Shown here in pieces: positions 20,707 through 30,325 of a stretch of DNA of 64,000 nt (position 1 is the first letter of the stretch; every line of letters starts with the position of its first letter). Both the position numbers and the translations under genes were made by a program. Source of the stretch: Roseovarius sp. MMSF_3350 (GTDB taxonomy: Bacteria; Pseudomonadota; Alphaproteobacteria; Rhodobacterales; Rhodobacteraceae); NCBI RefSeq assembly GCF_030733425.1, contig NZ_JASHIZ010000003.1, forward strand, positions 1-64,000, given 5' to 3'. The notes beneath the pieces were generated by a model. The model was given only the letters and a program-made list of their open reading frames with translations. It was not told the DNA's origin and made no database searches.

Positions 20707-23559
20707 TCACTCCGCCGCCTCGGCATACGCCTCCATCGGCGGGCAGGTGCACACCAGGTTCCGGTCGCCAAAGGCATTGTCCACCCGGTTGACCGGCGGC
20801 CAGTACTTGTCGACCCTGAAGGCGCCCGGCGGGAAACAGGCCTGCTCGCGGCTATAGGGCCGGTCCCAGTCGCGCACCAGATCCTCCATCGTGTGCGGCG
20901 CGTGCTTGAGCGGGTTGTTCTCGCGGTCCATCTTTCCATCCTCGATGGCGCGGATTTCCTCGCGGATCGCCAGCATCGCATCGCAGAACCGGTCCAGCTC
21001 CGCCTTGGTCTCGCTCTCCGTCGGCTCGATCATCAGCGTGCCCGCCACCGGCCAGCTCATCGTGGGCGCGTGAAACCCGCAATCCATCAGCCGCTTGGCG
21101 ATGTCGTCCACCGTGACGCCCGCGCTCTCGGCGAAGGGGCGCGTGTCCAGGATGCATTCATGCGCCACCCGGTCATTCCGCCCCCGGTACAGCACGTCAT
21201 ACGCCCCCTCCAGCCGCTTGGCCACGTAGTTGGCGTTCAGGATCGCCACCCTGGTCGCTTGGGTCAGCCCTTCACCACCCATCAAAAGCGTGTAGGCCCA
21301 GCTGATCGGCAGGATCGAGGCCGAGCCGTAAGGCGCCGCCGACACCGGCCCCGGCCCGTCTTTCTGCCCGCGCGGATCGCCAGGCAGGTGCGGCGCCAGG
21401 TGCGCCTTCACGCCGATCGGCCCCATGCCGGGCCCGCCCCCGCCGTGCGGAATGCAAAAGGTCTTGTGCAGGTTCAGGTGGCTCACGTCACCACCCAGAT
21501 CCCCGGGCCGCGACAACCCCACCATGGCATTCAGGTTCGCCCCGTCGATATAGACTTGCCCGCCATGGTCGTGGGTAATCTTGCAGACCTCCAGCACGGT
21601 TTCCTCGAACACGCCATGCGTGCTTGGATAGGTGATCATGCACCCCGCCAGCCCGTCAGCATTGGCCTCCGCCTTGGCGCGGAAGTCGTCAAGGTCGATA
21701 TCGCCATTGGCATCGGACTTCACCGGGACCACCTTCCAGCCCACCATCTGCGCGCTCGCGGGGTTTGTGCCATGGGCACTGGTCGGAATCAGGCAGACGT
21801 TACGATGCCCCTCGCCATTCGCGGCGTGATAGGCGGCAATGGTCAACAGCCCCGCGTATTCCCCCTGCGCACCCGAATTGGGCTGCATCGACATGGCGTC
21901 ATAGCCGGTGATCTCGCACAACCGCGCGCTCAGATCCTCGATCAGCACGCGGTAGCCCTCTGCCTGGTCCTTTGGGCAGAACGGGTGCAGCCGCGCGAAC
22001 TCGCGCCAGCTCACGGGCATCATCTCGGCCGCCGCATTCAACTTCATCGTGCACGACCCCAGCGGAATCATCGCCCGGTCCAGCGCCAGGTCCCGGTCCG
22101 CCAGCCGGCGCATGTAACGCATCATCTCGGTCTCGGCCCGGTTCATGTGAAAGATCGGATGCTCAAGGTACCCGCTCTGGCGGTGCAGCTTTTCCGGCAC
22201 GCGGTACTCCGGCGTGAAGTCCTCGTCGGTCTTCTCGATCCCGAAGGCGCGCCAGACCGCCTCGATATTCTTGGGCCGGGTCGCCTCATCCAACGTGATG
22301 CCGACGCGATGCTCGCCCACCCGGCGCAGGTTGATCCCCTCGTCGACGGCCGATTTCATTACCGCTGCCTGCAATGGGCCCACGTCCACCGTGATCGTGT
22401 CGAAATAGACCTTCGGGTCCACCTTGAACCCCGCCGCCTCCAGCCCCTTGGCCAGCCGCACGGTCTTGCGGTGAATGCGCTGAGCGATGGCCTGCAAGCC
22501 CTTGGGGCCGTGAAACACCGCATACATCGACGCCATGACGGCCAAGAGCGCCTGCGCGGTACAGACGTTCGAGGTGGCCTTCTCGCGCCGGATATGCTGC
22601 TCGCGGGTCTGCAGGGACAGCCGGTAGGCCCGGTTGCCATGGGAATCCACCGACACCCCCACGATCCGCCCCGGCATGGCGCGCTTCATCGCGTCCTTGC
22701 AGGCCATGTAGGCCGCGTGCGGCCCGCCATAGCCCATCGGCACGCCAAACCGCTGAACCGAGCCCACGGCGATATCCGCCCCCATGGCGCCCGGCTCCTT
22801 CAACAACGTCAGCGCCAGAGGGTCGGCCGACACGATCCCGACCGCGTTCTCGGCGTGCAACGCCTCCATCTGCGCCGTGAAATCCCGCACATGTCCGTAG
22901 GTGCCGGGATACTGGAACAGCGCCCCGAAGACCTTGTCCGCCTCCAGCTTTTCCGGATCGCCCACGATCACCTCGATCCCCAGCGGTTTCGTGCGCGTCT
23001 GCACCACGGCGATGTTCTGCGGATGGCTATCGCGGTCCACGAAGAACGCCTTGGCCTTCGACTTCGCCACCCGTTGCGCCATGGTCATCGCCTCGGCGCA
23101 GGCCGTCGCCTCGTCCAAGAGCGACGCATTGGCCACCTCCAGCCCGGTCAAGTCGCAGATCATCGTCTGGAAGTTCAAAAGCGCCTCCAGCCGCCCCTGG
23201 CTGATCTCGGGCTGATAGGGCGTATAGGCTGTGTACCACGCCGGATTCTCGAAAATGTTGCGCTGGATCGCCGGCGGCGTGACCGTCCCGTGATACCCTT
23301 GGCCAATGAGGCTGACCAACACCTTGTTCCGCCCCGCGACCATGCGCATCTCGTGCATCAGCTCGCGCTCGGACTTGGGCTTGCCGAAATCCAGTTTCCC
23401 GGCCTGCCGGATCGATTTCGGCACGGTCTCGTCGATCAGCTGATCGAGGTCCTCGACCCCAAGCGCGGCATACATCTCGGCCATCTCCTCGGGCGACGGC
23501 CCGATATGGCGGCGGTTGGCGAAATCGTAGGGCAGGTAGTCTGTGGGCTCGAACGGCAT
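20707..23559 (-). CDS. gcvP: Glycine dehydrogenase (decarboxylating), P-protein
   Basis: The PLP enzyme of the glycine cleavage system: it decarboxylates glycine and passes aminomethyl to the lipoyl arm of GcvH. It is a 950-residue single-chain P-protein. The PLP-lysine region reads [19 protein letters not shown], preceded by [13 protein letters not shown] and [12 protein letters not shown]. The N terminus [21 protein letters not shown] is typical. It is the last gene of the gcvT-gcvH-gcvP operon, 154 nt after gcvH, a longer gap than usual that holds an A/T-rich hairpin. Confidence 0.97.
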   Translation of the reverse strand: MPFEPTDYLPYDFANRRHIGPSPEEMAEMYAALGVEDLDQLIDETVPKSIRQAGKLDFGKPKSERELMHEMRMVAGRNKVLVSLIGQGYHGTVTPPAIQRNIFENPAWYTAYTPYQPEISQGRLEALLNFQTMICDLTGLEVANASLLDEATACAEAMTMAQRVAKSKAKAFFVDRDSHPQNIAVVQTRTKPLGIEVIVGDPEKLEADKVFGALFQYPGTYGHVRDFTAQMEALHAENAVGIVSADPLALTLLKEPGAMGADIAVGSVQRFGVPMGYGGPHAAYMACKDAMKRAMPGRIVGVSVDSHGNRAYRLSLQTREQHIRREKATSNVCTAQALLAVMASMYAVFHGPKGLQAIAQRIHRKTVRLAKGLEAAGFKVDPKVYFDTITVDVGPLQAAVMKSAVDEGINLRRVGEHRVGITLDEATRPKNIEAVWRAFGIEKTDEDFTPEYRVPEKLHRQSGYLEHPIFHMNRAETEMMRYMRRLADRDLALDRAMIPLGSCTMKLNAAAEMMPVSWREFARLHPFCPKDQAEGYRVLIEDLSARLCEITGYDAMSMQPNSGAQGEYAGLLTIAAYHAANGEGHRNVCLIPTSAHGTNPASAQMVGWKVVPVKSDANGDIDLDDFRAKAEANADGLAGCMITYPSTHGVFEETVLEVCKITHDHGGQVYIDGANLNAMVGLSRPGDLGGDVSHLNLHKTFCIPHGGGGPGMGPIGVKAHLAPHLPGDPRGQKDGPGPVSAAPYGSASILPISWAYTLLMGGEGLTQATRVAILNANYVAKRLEGAYDVLYRGRNDRVAHECILDTRPFAESAGVTVDDIAKRLMDCGFHAPTMSWPVAGTLMIEPTESETKAELDRFCDAMLAIREEIRAIEDGKMDRENNPLKHAPHTMEDLVRDWDRPYSREQACFPPGAFRVDKYWPPVNRVDNAFGDRNLVCTCPPMEAYAEAAE

Positions 23560-23653
23560 GACAATCGCTCCTTGGTGTCAGACAAGAGACGGCGCCGGGG
23601 CGACGGGCGCCGCCCCTGCTTCCTCTGGCCAAAAATATCCCCGCCGGAGGCAC

Positions 23654-23674
23654 AAAAATCTTCCAAAGATTTTT
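23654..23674 (-). terminator. A/T hairpin between gcvH and gcvP (possible weak terminator)
   Basis: A perfect inverted repeat with 9-nt arms, AAAAATCTT and AAGATTTTT, around a 3-nt loop. On the gcv strand the 3' arm ends in a T run. In such a GC-rich genome an all-A/T hairpin stands out. It could reduce read-through into gcvP, or it may be part of a dispersed intergenic repeat (a CTCCGGCGGGG-ATATTTTTGGCC stretch adjoins it). Confidence 0.4.
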
Positions 23675-23713
23675 GCCAAAATTTTCCAAAAATTATGCGC
23701 CCGGCGGCGCGGA

Positions 23714-24073
23714 TCAGGCGATGAAGTCCTTGTAGGCGGCTTCATCCATGTAATCGTCCATCGGCGAGGTGTCCGACGGCTTGATCTTGAAGAACCAGCC
23801 GTCGCCCTCGGGGTCCTCGTTTATCTTGCTGGGCGTGTCGGCCAGCACCTCGTTGACCTCCACGATCTCGCCGTCCAGCGGCGCCAGGATATCCGACGCC
23901 GCCTTGACGCTCTCGATCACCACGATCTCGTCGTCCTTGGTCACCTCTGCACCCACCTCGGGCAGTTCCACGAAAACGATATCGCCCAGCTGTTCGGCGG
24001 CGTGGCTGGTGATGCCGACCGTGACGATGTCGCCATCCTGGTCCAGCCATTCGTGTTCTTCGGTGTATTTCAT
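23714..24073 (-). CDS. gcvH: Glycine cleavage system H protein
   Basis: The 119-residue lipoyl carrier that shuttles the aminomethyl group between GcvP, GcvT and the L-protein. The lipoyl-lysine site is [12 protein letters not shown], followed by [13 protein letters not shown]. The N terminus [14 protein letters not shown] is typical. It is 17 nt downstream of gcvT and in the same operon, under the glycine riboswitch. Confidence 0.97.
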   Translation of the reverse strand: MKYTEEHEWLDQDGDIVTVGITSHAAEQLGDIVFVELPEVGAEVTKDDEIVVIESVKAASDILAPLDGEIVEVNEVLADTPSKINEDPEGDGWFFKIKPSDTSPMDDYMDEAAYKDFIA

Positions 24074-24090
24074 GCAAGTCTCCCTGATGT

Positions 24091-25215
24091 TCAGCGTTTG
24101 AAATTCGCGGGCGTGAACGGCATCTCCGCCACCGCCACCGGCAGGCGCTTGCCGCGCACCTCACCATATAGCGTGGTTCCGGCCGAGGCATGGCTGGCGG
24201 CGACATATCCCATCGACATCGGCGCCTCTATGCTGGGCCCGTAGGCGCCCGAGGTCACCTGCCCCACGGCCTCGCCGCCCGTCTCGCTGCCGAAAATTTG
24301 CGTGCCGGCCCGCATCGGTGCGCGCCCCTCGGGGCGCAGGCCCACCCGGCACCGCGCCACGCCGTTCTCCAGCTGGTCCAGGATCACGTCGGCCCCGGGG
24401 AACCCGCCTTCGCGCTCGCCGCCCCGGCGACGCGCCTTCTGGATCGCCCAGCTCAGCCCCGCCTCCACCGGCGTGGTGTGCTCGTCGATATCCTGCCCGT
24501 AAAGGCACAGGCCCGCCTCCAGCCGCAAACTGTCCCTTGCGCCCAAGCCCACCGGCTCCACCGCCTCGTGCAGCAAAAGTGCCCGCGCCAGCGGTTCGGC
24601 CTGTGCCGCGGGCACCGAAATCTCGTAACCGTCCTCGCCGGTATAGCCCGAGCGCGACACCCACAACTCCCCGTAATCCGAGGTGAAAATGCCGGTATCC
24701 AGGAATTTCATGATCTCGCAGCCCGCCGCAATCGGCGCCAGCGCATCGACCGCCTTCGGCCCCTGCAACGCGATCAGCGCGCGGTCCGTTACCTCGGTCA
24801 CCTCGCACTCGGGCAACCCTTCACGCATCAACGCGATATCATCGGCCTTGCAGGCCGCGTTCACCACGACCAACAGGTGATCTCCCCGGTTGGTCAGCAT
24901 CAGGTCGTCGTGAATGCCGCCCGCATCGTTGGTAAAGAACCCGTAGCGCTGCCGCTTTTCGCCCAGCCCCAAAAGGTTGACCGGCACCAGCCGCTCCATC
25001 GACTGCGCGGCCCCGCCATAGCCCGCCTCGTGGCGAATCAGGACCTGCCCCATATGGCTGACATCGAAGAGCCCCGCGTTGTCCCGCGTATGCAGATGCT
25101 CGCCCATGACGCCCAAGCCGTACTGCAGCGGCATCTCGTAGCCCGCGAACCCGGTCATCTTCGCGCCCAGCGCCTTGTGCAGGCCCGTCAGCGGCGTTTC
25201 GCGCAGATCGTCCAA
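24091..25215 (-). CDS. gcvT: Glycine cleavage system aminomethyltransferase (T protein)
   Basis: Transfers the methylene group from H-protein to tetrahydrofolate, releasing ammonia. The recognisable protein begins at [19 protein letters not shown], and a TTG at 25215 preceded 7 nt upstream by AAGGA gives 374 residues, the family's normal length. An in-frame ATG at 25260 would add 15 residues of non-conserved leader, so I favour the TTG. Later landmarks are [23 protein letters not shown] and [18 protein letters not shown]. It is the first gene of the gcv operon. Confidence 0.94.
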   Translation of the reverse strand: MDDLRETPLTGLHKALGAKMTGFAGYEMPLQYGLGVMGEHLHTRDNAGLFDVSHMGQVLIRHEAGYGGAAQSMERLVPVNLLGLGEKRQRYGFFTNDAGGIHDDLMLTNRGDHLLVVVNAACKADDIALMREGLPECEVTEVTDRALIALQGPKAVDALAPIAAGCEIMKFLDTGIFTSDYGELWVSRSGYTGEDGYEISVPAAQAEPLARALLLHEAVEPVGLGARDSLRLEAGLCLYGQDIDEHTTPVEAGLSWAIQKARRRGGEREGGFPGADVILDQLENGVARCRVGLRPEGRAPMRAGTQIFGSETGGEAVGQVTSGAYGPSIEAPMSMGYVAASHASAGTTLYGEVRGKRLPVAVAEMPFTPANFKR

Positions 25216-25297
25216 GCGGCTCTCCTTCGCATCTCGAACCGGGCGCATCTGGCAGGGCAACCGGCATCAGTTTCGCGCATCGCCTGACGCGCCCGAT

Positions 25298-25455
25298 GCC
25301 CCCTCTGTCCTTTCGCCTGAGATCGCTATCCCTTCGGCGCCGCGGGATCTTTCCGCGATCTCTCCAGAGTCTTACATCGGCCGGTCCTTGCGCCTGAGAG
25401 TTTCCGGGGCGGTTGCTCCTTCGGCACCGGCATTGCCGGTTCTCCCGTTCCGATA
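25298..25455 (-). promoter_or_regulatory. Tandem glycine riboswitch upstream of gcvT
   Basis: Read on the minus strand there are two successive aptamers of the glycine class. The first (about 25455-25380) has CGGGAGAACC ... CTCAGGCGCAAGGACCG. The second (about 25370-25298) has CTGGAGAGA ... CTCAGGCGAAAGGACAG. Both have the GGAGA entry and the AGGCGNAAGGAC core, separated by a short linker. Such pairs usually turn on glycine cleavage genes when glycine is abundant. The expression platform would lie in the 82 nt before the TTG start. Confidence 0.95.
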
Positions 25456-25589
25456 CTTTAGTAGCGTAGTGGCCGGCCCAAGCCTCTGCAAGCAGAATGA
25501 CCGTCACCGATCACAGTTTGATGGCAGTCCTTGACCTTTGCCGCTGCGACTGTTGACATCGTGGGGCGAACAGAAAGGCGGTACCCCTC

Positions 25590-26180
25590 GTGCAACCCGG
25601 ATTCTTCTTCGGCTATGGCAGCCTGGTGAATCGCGGCACCCATACCTATGCGGATGCCCACCCCGCCCAGCTTTCGGGCTGGCGGCGCGCCTGGCGCAAG
25701 ACGACCCTGCGCGAGGTGGCGTATCTGACGGCCGTGCCCGACACCACCGCCCAGATCGACGGCCTCGTCGCCGGCGTGCCCGGCGCCGACTGGGCCGCCC
25801 TTGACGCGCGCGAGCGCGCCTACATGCGTGTGCCCGCCCGCCACCAGGTCCGCACCCACCTGCCCGAGGATGCCGACCTCGTGGTCTTCGCCATCGAGGA
25901 CGGTCAGCACCAGAACCCCGACGCGGTCAGCCCCGTGCTGCTGAGCTATATCGACGTGGTGGCGCAGGGCTACCTGCATGTCTTCGGAGAGGAGGGCGTT
26001 CAGCGTTTCTTCGACACGACCGACGGCTGGGACGCTCCCATCCTCGACGACCGCCGCCGTCCGCTCTACCCACGGCACCAGAAGCTCAAGCGACAGGAAA
26101 CCGCGCTGGTCAACGACATGCTCGACCGTGTCGGAGCCAAGGTCCAGCCGGCCTCCACCTACAACCCGCTCAAGGACTGA
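25590..26180 (+). CDS. Gamma-glutamylcyclotransferase-like protein
   Basis: A 196-residue protein with the cyclotransferase entry motif FGYGSL at residues 6-11 and a DARERAYMR segment carrying the likely catalytic Glu. Enzymes of this fold release 5-oxoproline from gamma-glutamyl compounds such as glutathione. The start is the GTG at 25590; no ATG gives a complete motif. It is divergent from the gcv operon and its riboswitch. A metabolic link (Cys-Gly to glycine) is only a guess. Confidence 0.75.
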   Translation: MQPGFFFGYGSLVNRGTHTYADAHPAQLSGWRRAWRKTTLREVAYLTAVPDTTAQIDGLVAGVPGADWAALDARERAYMRVPARHQVRTHLPEDADLVVFAIEDGQHQNPDAVSPVLLSYIDVVAQGYLHVFGEEGVQRFFDTTDGWDAPILDDRRRPLYPRHQKLKRQETALVNDMLDRVGAKVQPASTYNPLKD

Positions 26181-26268
26181 GGCGCGTCCCGCACGACCTC
26201 CGTGAACCGCTCGAAACGACGCGGCCTTTCGGTCAGGTAAATCCTAACCCGTTCAAGTCGCGCAACCG

Positions 26269-26358
26269 TCAGACGCGATTCCGCGCCGACGACGCCAGAA
26301 AAGCAAACAGAAGAACGGCCACGATTGCCATCCCGATCAGTACAATGACGCTAGACAT
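26269..26358 (-). CDS. Possible 29-residue single-span membrane protein
   Basis: The ATG at 26358 opens a 29-codon frame: Met-Ser-Ser, about 20 consecutive hydrophobic residues, then a polar and basic end (SSARNRV) and a TGA. The composition is that of a small inner-membrane protein with its basic C terminus inside. A weak GGGG stretch lies 8 nt before the start. It stands alone in a gap between two genes. It could be chance, since it is very short. Confidence 0.4.
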   Translation of the reverse strand: MSSVIVLIGMAIVAVLLFAFLASSARNRV

Positions 26359-26648
26359 GTTTCGACCCCAGGTGAAGGTATGAGCAGACCACTTGAATGA
26401 GGTGGAATCAGGGCTGACAACAAGTCACCTAGGTCATCACATCTTCGATGTGTTGCTGAAATGCGCAAGCCATCGGCAAAGAAGCACCGATCAGGGGCCG
26501 GTCTGCGCCCGGCGCAGCCAAGTTGCCGCCCCGTGGGGACGTCCCCGCGATACGCGGCCCTGGATCAGCCACATCGCCAACGGCACAATGCGGTCGTTCG
26601 GCCTGAAATGCTTCAGGGCCTGCTATGCGGCGAGCTGACCATTCCCCT

Positions 26649-26948
26649 TCAAGCTTCGGAAGAGGCCACCATCTCTCCGGCATACGCATCCATCAACTCG
26701 GCACCGAACTCTTCAGCGCCTTCGCCTCGAAGTGCCGATATGCGGGAGAAGGCTTCATCGCGCACCGTCCGGCTTGGGTAGACTGTTACAATGGCAAAAC
26801 GGTCCAGTTCGGTATCGACCAGCATCGAACGCTCTGCACCCAGGGCCAACAGTCCCGGAAAGTATTTCCGCACCATCAGGTCTTTCACGTGCTCGAGATT
26901 CTCGGTCTCGACGACCATTCGCCACGTCGTGATCGAAACAAAGCTCAT
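26649..26948 (-). CDS. Small alpha/beta protein of unknown function
   Basis: A 99-residue protein starting at the ATG at 26948, which has a strong GGAGG 7-8 nt upstream. The frame is open to 27251 but without protein-like composition there. The sequence (MSFVSITTWRMVVETENLEH, then VKDLMVRKYFPGLLALGAE, then RFAIVTVYPSRTVRDEA) alternates strands and amphipathic helices as in dimeric alpha/beta-barrel (antibiotic monooxygenase-like) proteins. No catalytic motif is evident. Its neighbour downstream of a 158-nt gap is gltX on the same strand. Confidence 0.6.
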   Translation of the reverse strand: MSFVSITTWRMVVETENLEHVKDLMVRKYFPGLLALGAERSMLVDTELDRFAIVTVYPSRTVRDEAFSRISALRGEGAEEFGAELMDAYAGEMVASSEA

Positions 26949-27106
26949 TTGATCATCCTCCGCGAAATCCAGATATAGCACAGTTTGGTGCTTCGGTCCC
27001 CTTGCGGCGACACTCATGGAGTTCGTGGCAGGATTTACCGGCGCCGCAAAGTACCGTCCCTGAAAGCTTTCGGCAGACTTCAGGGACAGGCAAGCAACGC
27101 TCGTGT

Positions 27107-28432
27107 TCAGCCCTTCGCCTTGATCACCTGCAACAGTGGCAGCACCTGGCTCATGTCCGGCCCGTGGTTCTGCCCGGTCAGCGCCTTGCGCAGCGGCATG
27201 AACAGGCCCTTGCCCTTGCGGCCCGTCTGCTCCTTGACCGTGTTCGTCCACTGCCCCCAGGTGTCGCCATCATGCGGCCCCTCGGGCAGCAGCGCCAGCG
27301 CTTGGGCCACGAACTCCCGGTCCTCGTCGTCGATCACCGGCTCCGCCCCGTCGCGGAACATCACCCACCACGGCTCCAGATCGTGCAGCGTCGTGATGTT
27401 CTCTCGCGTCACGCTCCAGAACCGCTCGGCTTGATCCTCCGGCACGCCAAGCGCCACGATATGCGCCTTCACATCCGTAAAATCGCGCCCCTGCAGCACC
27501 CGCGCCGTCAGCGGAAAGAGGTCATTCGCATCGAACTTCGTCGGCGCAGAACCGAAGCGCGAGATATCGAACCCCTCGATCAGCTCCGCCATGTCCGTCC
27601 GCAATTCCACGGGATCGGCCGAGCCCAGCCGTGCCATCAGCGACAACAGCGCCATCGGCTCCACCCCCTGCGCCCGCAAATCGCGCAAAGAAAGCGTGCC
27701 CAGCCGTTTCGACAGCGATTCCCCCTGCGGCCCGGTCAGTAGCGAATGATGCGCAAACTGGGGCACGGTGCCGCCCAGCGCCTCGATGATCTGGATCTGC
27801 GTCGCGGTATTGGTCACGTGATCGGACCCGCGCACCACATGGGTCACGCCCATCTCGGTATCGTCCACGACCGAGGCCAGCGTATACAGCACCTGCCCGT
27901 CTCCGCGGATCAGCACCGGGTCGCTGACACTCGCCGCATCAATCGAGATGTCGCCCAGGATCCCGTCATTCCACTCGATCCGCTCGTGATCCAGCTTGAA
28001 CCGCCAGACGCCATCCCCGCGCTCTGCACGCAACGCGTCCTTCTGCTCGTCGGACAACCCCAGGGCAGCCCGGTCATACACCGGCGGCCGCCCCATGTTC
28101 AGCTGCTTCTTGCGCTTGAGGTCCAGTTCCGTGGGCGTCTCGAACGCCTCGTAGAACCGGCCCATCCCACGCAGCTTCTCCGCTGCCTCGGCATAGCGGT
28201 CCAGCCGCTCCGACTGCCGCTCGACGCGGTCCCAGGTCAGGCCCAGCCACTCCAGGTCTTGCTTGATCGCATCCACGTATTCCTGCTTCGACCGCTCGGG
28301 ATCGGTGTCGTCGATGCGCAGGATGAACGTCCCGCCGCTCTTGCGGGCAATCAGGAAGTTCATCAGCGCGGTGCGCAGGTTGCCGATATGGATGTACCCG
28401 GTGGGGGACGGCGCGAAACGGGTGGTTGTCAT
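27107..28432 (-). CDS. gltX: Glutamyl-tRNA synthetase
   Basis: Class I synthetase charging tRNA-Glu. The 441-residue protein has the HIGH motif in PSPTGYIHIGNLRTAL (residues 8-23), RIDDTDPERS, and the KMSKS-type loop GESLSKRLG. The C-terminal anticodon-binding helical domain is present and ends in PLLQVIKAKG. Many alphaproteobacteria carry two gltX genes; whether this is the canonical one cannot be judged from the window. It is divergent from the exported hydrolase gene. Confidence 0.96.
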   Translation of the reverse strand: MTTTRFAPSPTGYIHIGNLRTALMNFLIARKSGGTFILRIDDTDPERSKQEYVDAIKQDLEWLGLTWDRVERQSERLDRYAEAAEKLRGMGRFYEAFETPTELDLKRKKQLNMGRPPVYDRAALGLSDEQKDALRAERGDGVWRFKLDHERIEWNDGILGDISIDAASVSDPVLIRGDGQVLYTLASVVDDTEMGVTHVVRGSDHVTNTATQIQIIEALGGTVPQFAHHSLLTGPQGESLSKRLGTLSLRDLRAQGVEPMALLSLMARLGSADPVELRTDMAELIEGFDISRFGSAPTKFDANDLFPLTARVLQGRDFTDVKAHIVALGVPEDQAERFWSVTRENITTLHDLEPWWVMFRDGAEPVIDDEDREFVAQALALLPEGPHDGDTWGQWTNTVKEQTGRKGKGLFMPLRKALTGQNHGPDMSQVLPLLQVIKAKG

Positions 28433-28624
28433 GGGGTGTCTCCTGTTGCCGCGCCAAATGTCATAAGGGGGGTCGCTTGTCCAGTATCACGGGCGCAGCA
28501 CGCGACCCTGTCCGCCTGCCGGGGTGTAGCTCGGCCTCACTTTCCCGTGACATGCTCGGGACATATGCGCGACTTTTCCACGCCCCGTCCTATCCTCTCG
28601 CTCGACATAAACAGGAGGTCCGAC

Positions 28625-29539
28625 ATGTCCACACGCTTTTCCCGCCGCGGGTTTCTCGCCTCGGCCACCGCCCTCTCCGCCGCCCCCGCGCTGCCCACAT
28701 GGGCCACGGCGCCGATGCTGGGCGCCGCCACACCGCCCTTCCGCCGCTTCACCCTGGGCGGGTTCGAGGTCACGACACTCCTGGCGGGCGAGGCCACGCG
28801 CCCCGATCCGCACACCATCTTCGGCCTCAATGTCGAGGAAGACGAGTTCAACGCCGTCTCCGAGGCCGCGATGATCCCGACCGACCAAGCGCAGTTCTTT
28901 TTCACCCCCACCGTGGTCAACACCGGCTCCGAGCTGGTTCTCTTCGACACCGGCCTGAACGCCGAGGGGCTTACGGACGCGCTCGAGGCCGCGGGCTATT
29001 CCTCCGACATGATCGACACCGTCGTGATCACCCACATGCACGGCGACCATATCGGCGGCCTGATGGACGGCGACACGCCCACATTCCCCAACGCGTCCTA
29101 TGTCACCGGATCGGCCGAGTTCGACCACTGGGCCGCGGCCGGCGACGAAAATTTCGAGGCCAAGGTCCGCCCCCTGGCCGAGCAATTCACCATGATCGAA
29201 GATGGCGGCTCGGGCTTTTCCGGCCATACGGCGATGTCCGCCTTCGGCCACACGCCCGGCCACATGGTGCACCTGATCGAAAGCGAGGGCGAAAGCCTGA
29301 TGATCGCCGCCGATTTCGCCAACCACTATGTCTGGTCGCTGGCCCATCCCGACTGGGAGGTGAAGTTCGACATGGACAAGGAAGCGGCCGCCCAGACCCG
29401 CAAGACGATCCTCGACATGCTGGCCACCGAGAAGATGCCCTTCGTCGGCTATCACATGCCCTGGCCCGCCACCGGCTTCGTCGAGAAATCGGACAGCGGC
29501 TACGCCTACGTGCCCTCGTCCTACCAACTGCGCCTCTGA
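28625..29539 (+). CDS. Exported metallo-beta-lactamase-fold hydrolase
   Basis: A 304-residue protein with a twin-arginine leader (MSTRFSRRGFLASATALSAA, ending near TWATA). The metal-binding HMHGDHIGG motif sits around residue 140, and a second His in FGHTPGHMVHL. It fits the MBL superfamily close to quorum-lactonase/methyl-parathion-hydrolase-like proteins; the substrate is unknown. The start at 28625 has an AGGAGG site 6 nt upstream. The longer open frame upstream overlaps gltX and is a shadow. The zincin gene follows after 39 nt. Confidence 0.88.
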   Translation: MSTRFSRRGFLASATALSAAPALPTWATAPMLGAATPPFRRFTLGGFEVTTLLAGEATRPDPHTIFGLNVEEDEFNAVSEAAMIPTDQAQFFFTPTVVNTGSELVLFDTGLNAEGLTDALEAAGYSSDMIDTVVITHMHGDHIGGLMDGDTPTFPNASYVTGSAEFDHWAAAGDENFEAKVRPLAEQFTMIEDGGSGFSGHTAMSAFGHTPGHMVHLIESEGESLMIAADFANHYVWSLAHPDWEVKFDMDKEAAAQTRKTILDMLATEKMPFVGYHMPWPATGFVEKSDSGYAYVPSSYQLRL

Positions 29540-29578
29540 GCGCTTGCGCACCCCGGGCGCGCGGCCTAGATCACGTCC

Positions 29579-29974
29579 ATGTCCGCGCCCGACACCTCTC
29601 TCGACTGGATGGAAGACGTGGCCCGCCGCACCGTGGCGGGCTTTCCCGACGCGTTTGCCGAGGCCGCGCGGGCCGTCGCGATCCACGTCGCCGACTGGCC
29701 GGATCAAGAGATGCTCGACAGCCTAAGCATGACCGACCCGGCCGAGCTGACCGGGCTCTATGACGGCATCCCGATGACCGAAAAGTCGGTCTTCGACCAG
29801 CCCACCGGCCCCGATATCGTCTGGCTGTTCCGCGAACCCATCCTGGCGGAATGGCGCGACCGGGGCAACGTGGACCTGGCCGATTTGGTCGCCCACGTAA
29901 CAGTGCACGAATTCGCCCACCACTTCGGCTGGTCCGACGACGACATCGCCAGCATCGACCGCTGGTGGGAATAA
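29579..29974 (+). CDS. Small zincin-type metallopeptidase-fold protein
   Basis: A 131-residue protein with HEFAHHFGWSDDDI near the C terminus, an HExxH zinc motif with a downstream Asp. This is the pattern of the 'possible metallopeptidase' (zincin_1) family found in many proteobacteria. There is no signal peptide, so it should be cytoplasmic. Substrate unknown. It lies close behind the exported hydrolase gene and may be co-transcribed. A dispersed palindrome lies just past its stop. Confidence 0.8.
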   Translation: MSAPDTSLDWMEDVARRTVAGFPDAFAEAARAVAIHVADWPDQEMLDSLSMTDPAELTGLYDGIPMTEKSVFDQPTGPDIVWLFREPILAEWRDRGNVDLADLVAHVTVHEFAHHFGWSDDDIASIDRWWE

Positions 29975-29982
29975 CAAACCCC

Positions 29983-30006
29983 GTTCCGGGCCTGACCCGG
30001 GACCTT
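29983..30006. repeat. Dispersed palindrome, copy 3
   Basis: GTTCCGGG-CCTGA-CCCGGGAC followed by CTT, a variant of the same element with one arm mismatch. It begins 8 nt past the zincin stop codon. A second half-related stretch (AGATCCCTGATCAGG) follows. Confidence 0.75.
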
Positions 30007-30091
30007 CCGCCGCAAGAGATCCCTGATCAGGTCCGCGATGACGTTACGCCACGAAGACACGCGCGGAACAAAGGCGCAACCAGCTGCGCCG

Positions 30092-30275
30092 CCGCGCGAT
30101 CGCCAGACCGCCCGTCACGCCGAAGGCGTGCCGATTATAGGCGGCGCACCTTTGGTGCGACGGGCTGGCGATTGGCCTCCGTGAGAGCTTCGATTCGAGG
30201 TTTTCAGGACGCGGCAGCCATAAAGCGCATTGAAGTCCCGTCCGTTCGCCAGCCCGCGGTCTGGCCATCGCGCGG
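30092..30275. other. Structured intergenic element (three-way junction with flanking inverted repeats)
   Basis: It lies in the 351-nt gap between the zincin and amidase genes. 20-nt ends at 30092-30111 and 30256-30275 are inverted copies with 19 of 20 matching. Inside, ATCGCCAG plus CCCGTC (30099-30116, 4-nt bulge) pairs with GACGGG plus CTGGCGAT (30159-30172). That stem encloses two perfect hairpins, ACGCC-GAA-GGCGT and GCACC-TTT-GGTGC. No coding frame is convincing. It could be a structured RNA, a leader of the amidase gene, or a small non-autonomous repeat. Confidence 0.6.
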
Positions 30276-30325
30276 CACCCTCATATTCCCGTTGCACCCC
30301 CGCGCCCCCCGTGCATTCTGGCCCC

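Noticed and set aside
20376-20792. A 138-codon plus-strand frame in the gap before gcvP
   Set aside because: It runs into the gcvP coding region, has no ribosome site, and its Pro/Arg-rich translation is unlike the real genes here.
20698-23724. A long plus-strand open frame antisense to gcvP
   Set aside because: Same codon-bias artefact; gcvP on the other strand is unambiguous.
30092-30275. An ordinary insertion sequence or MITE with target duplication
   Set aside because: The inverted ends are present, but I cannot see a flanking target duplication or related transposase, so I left it as an unassigned structured element.
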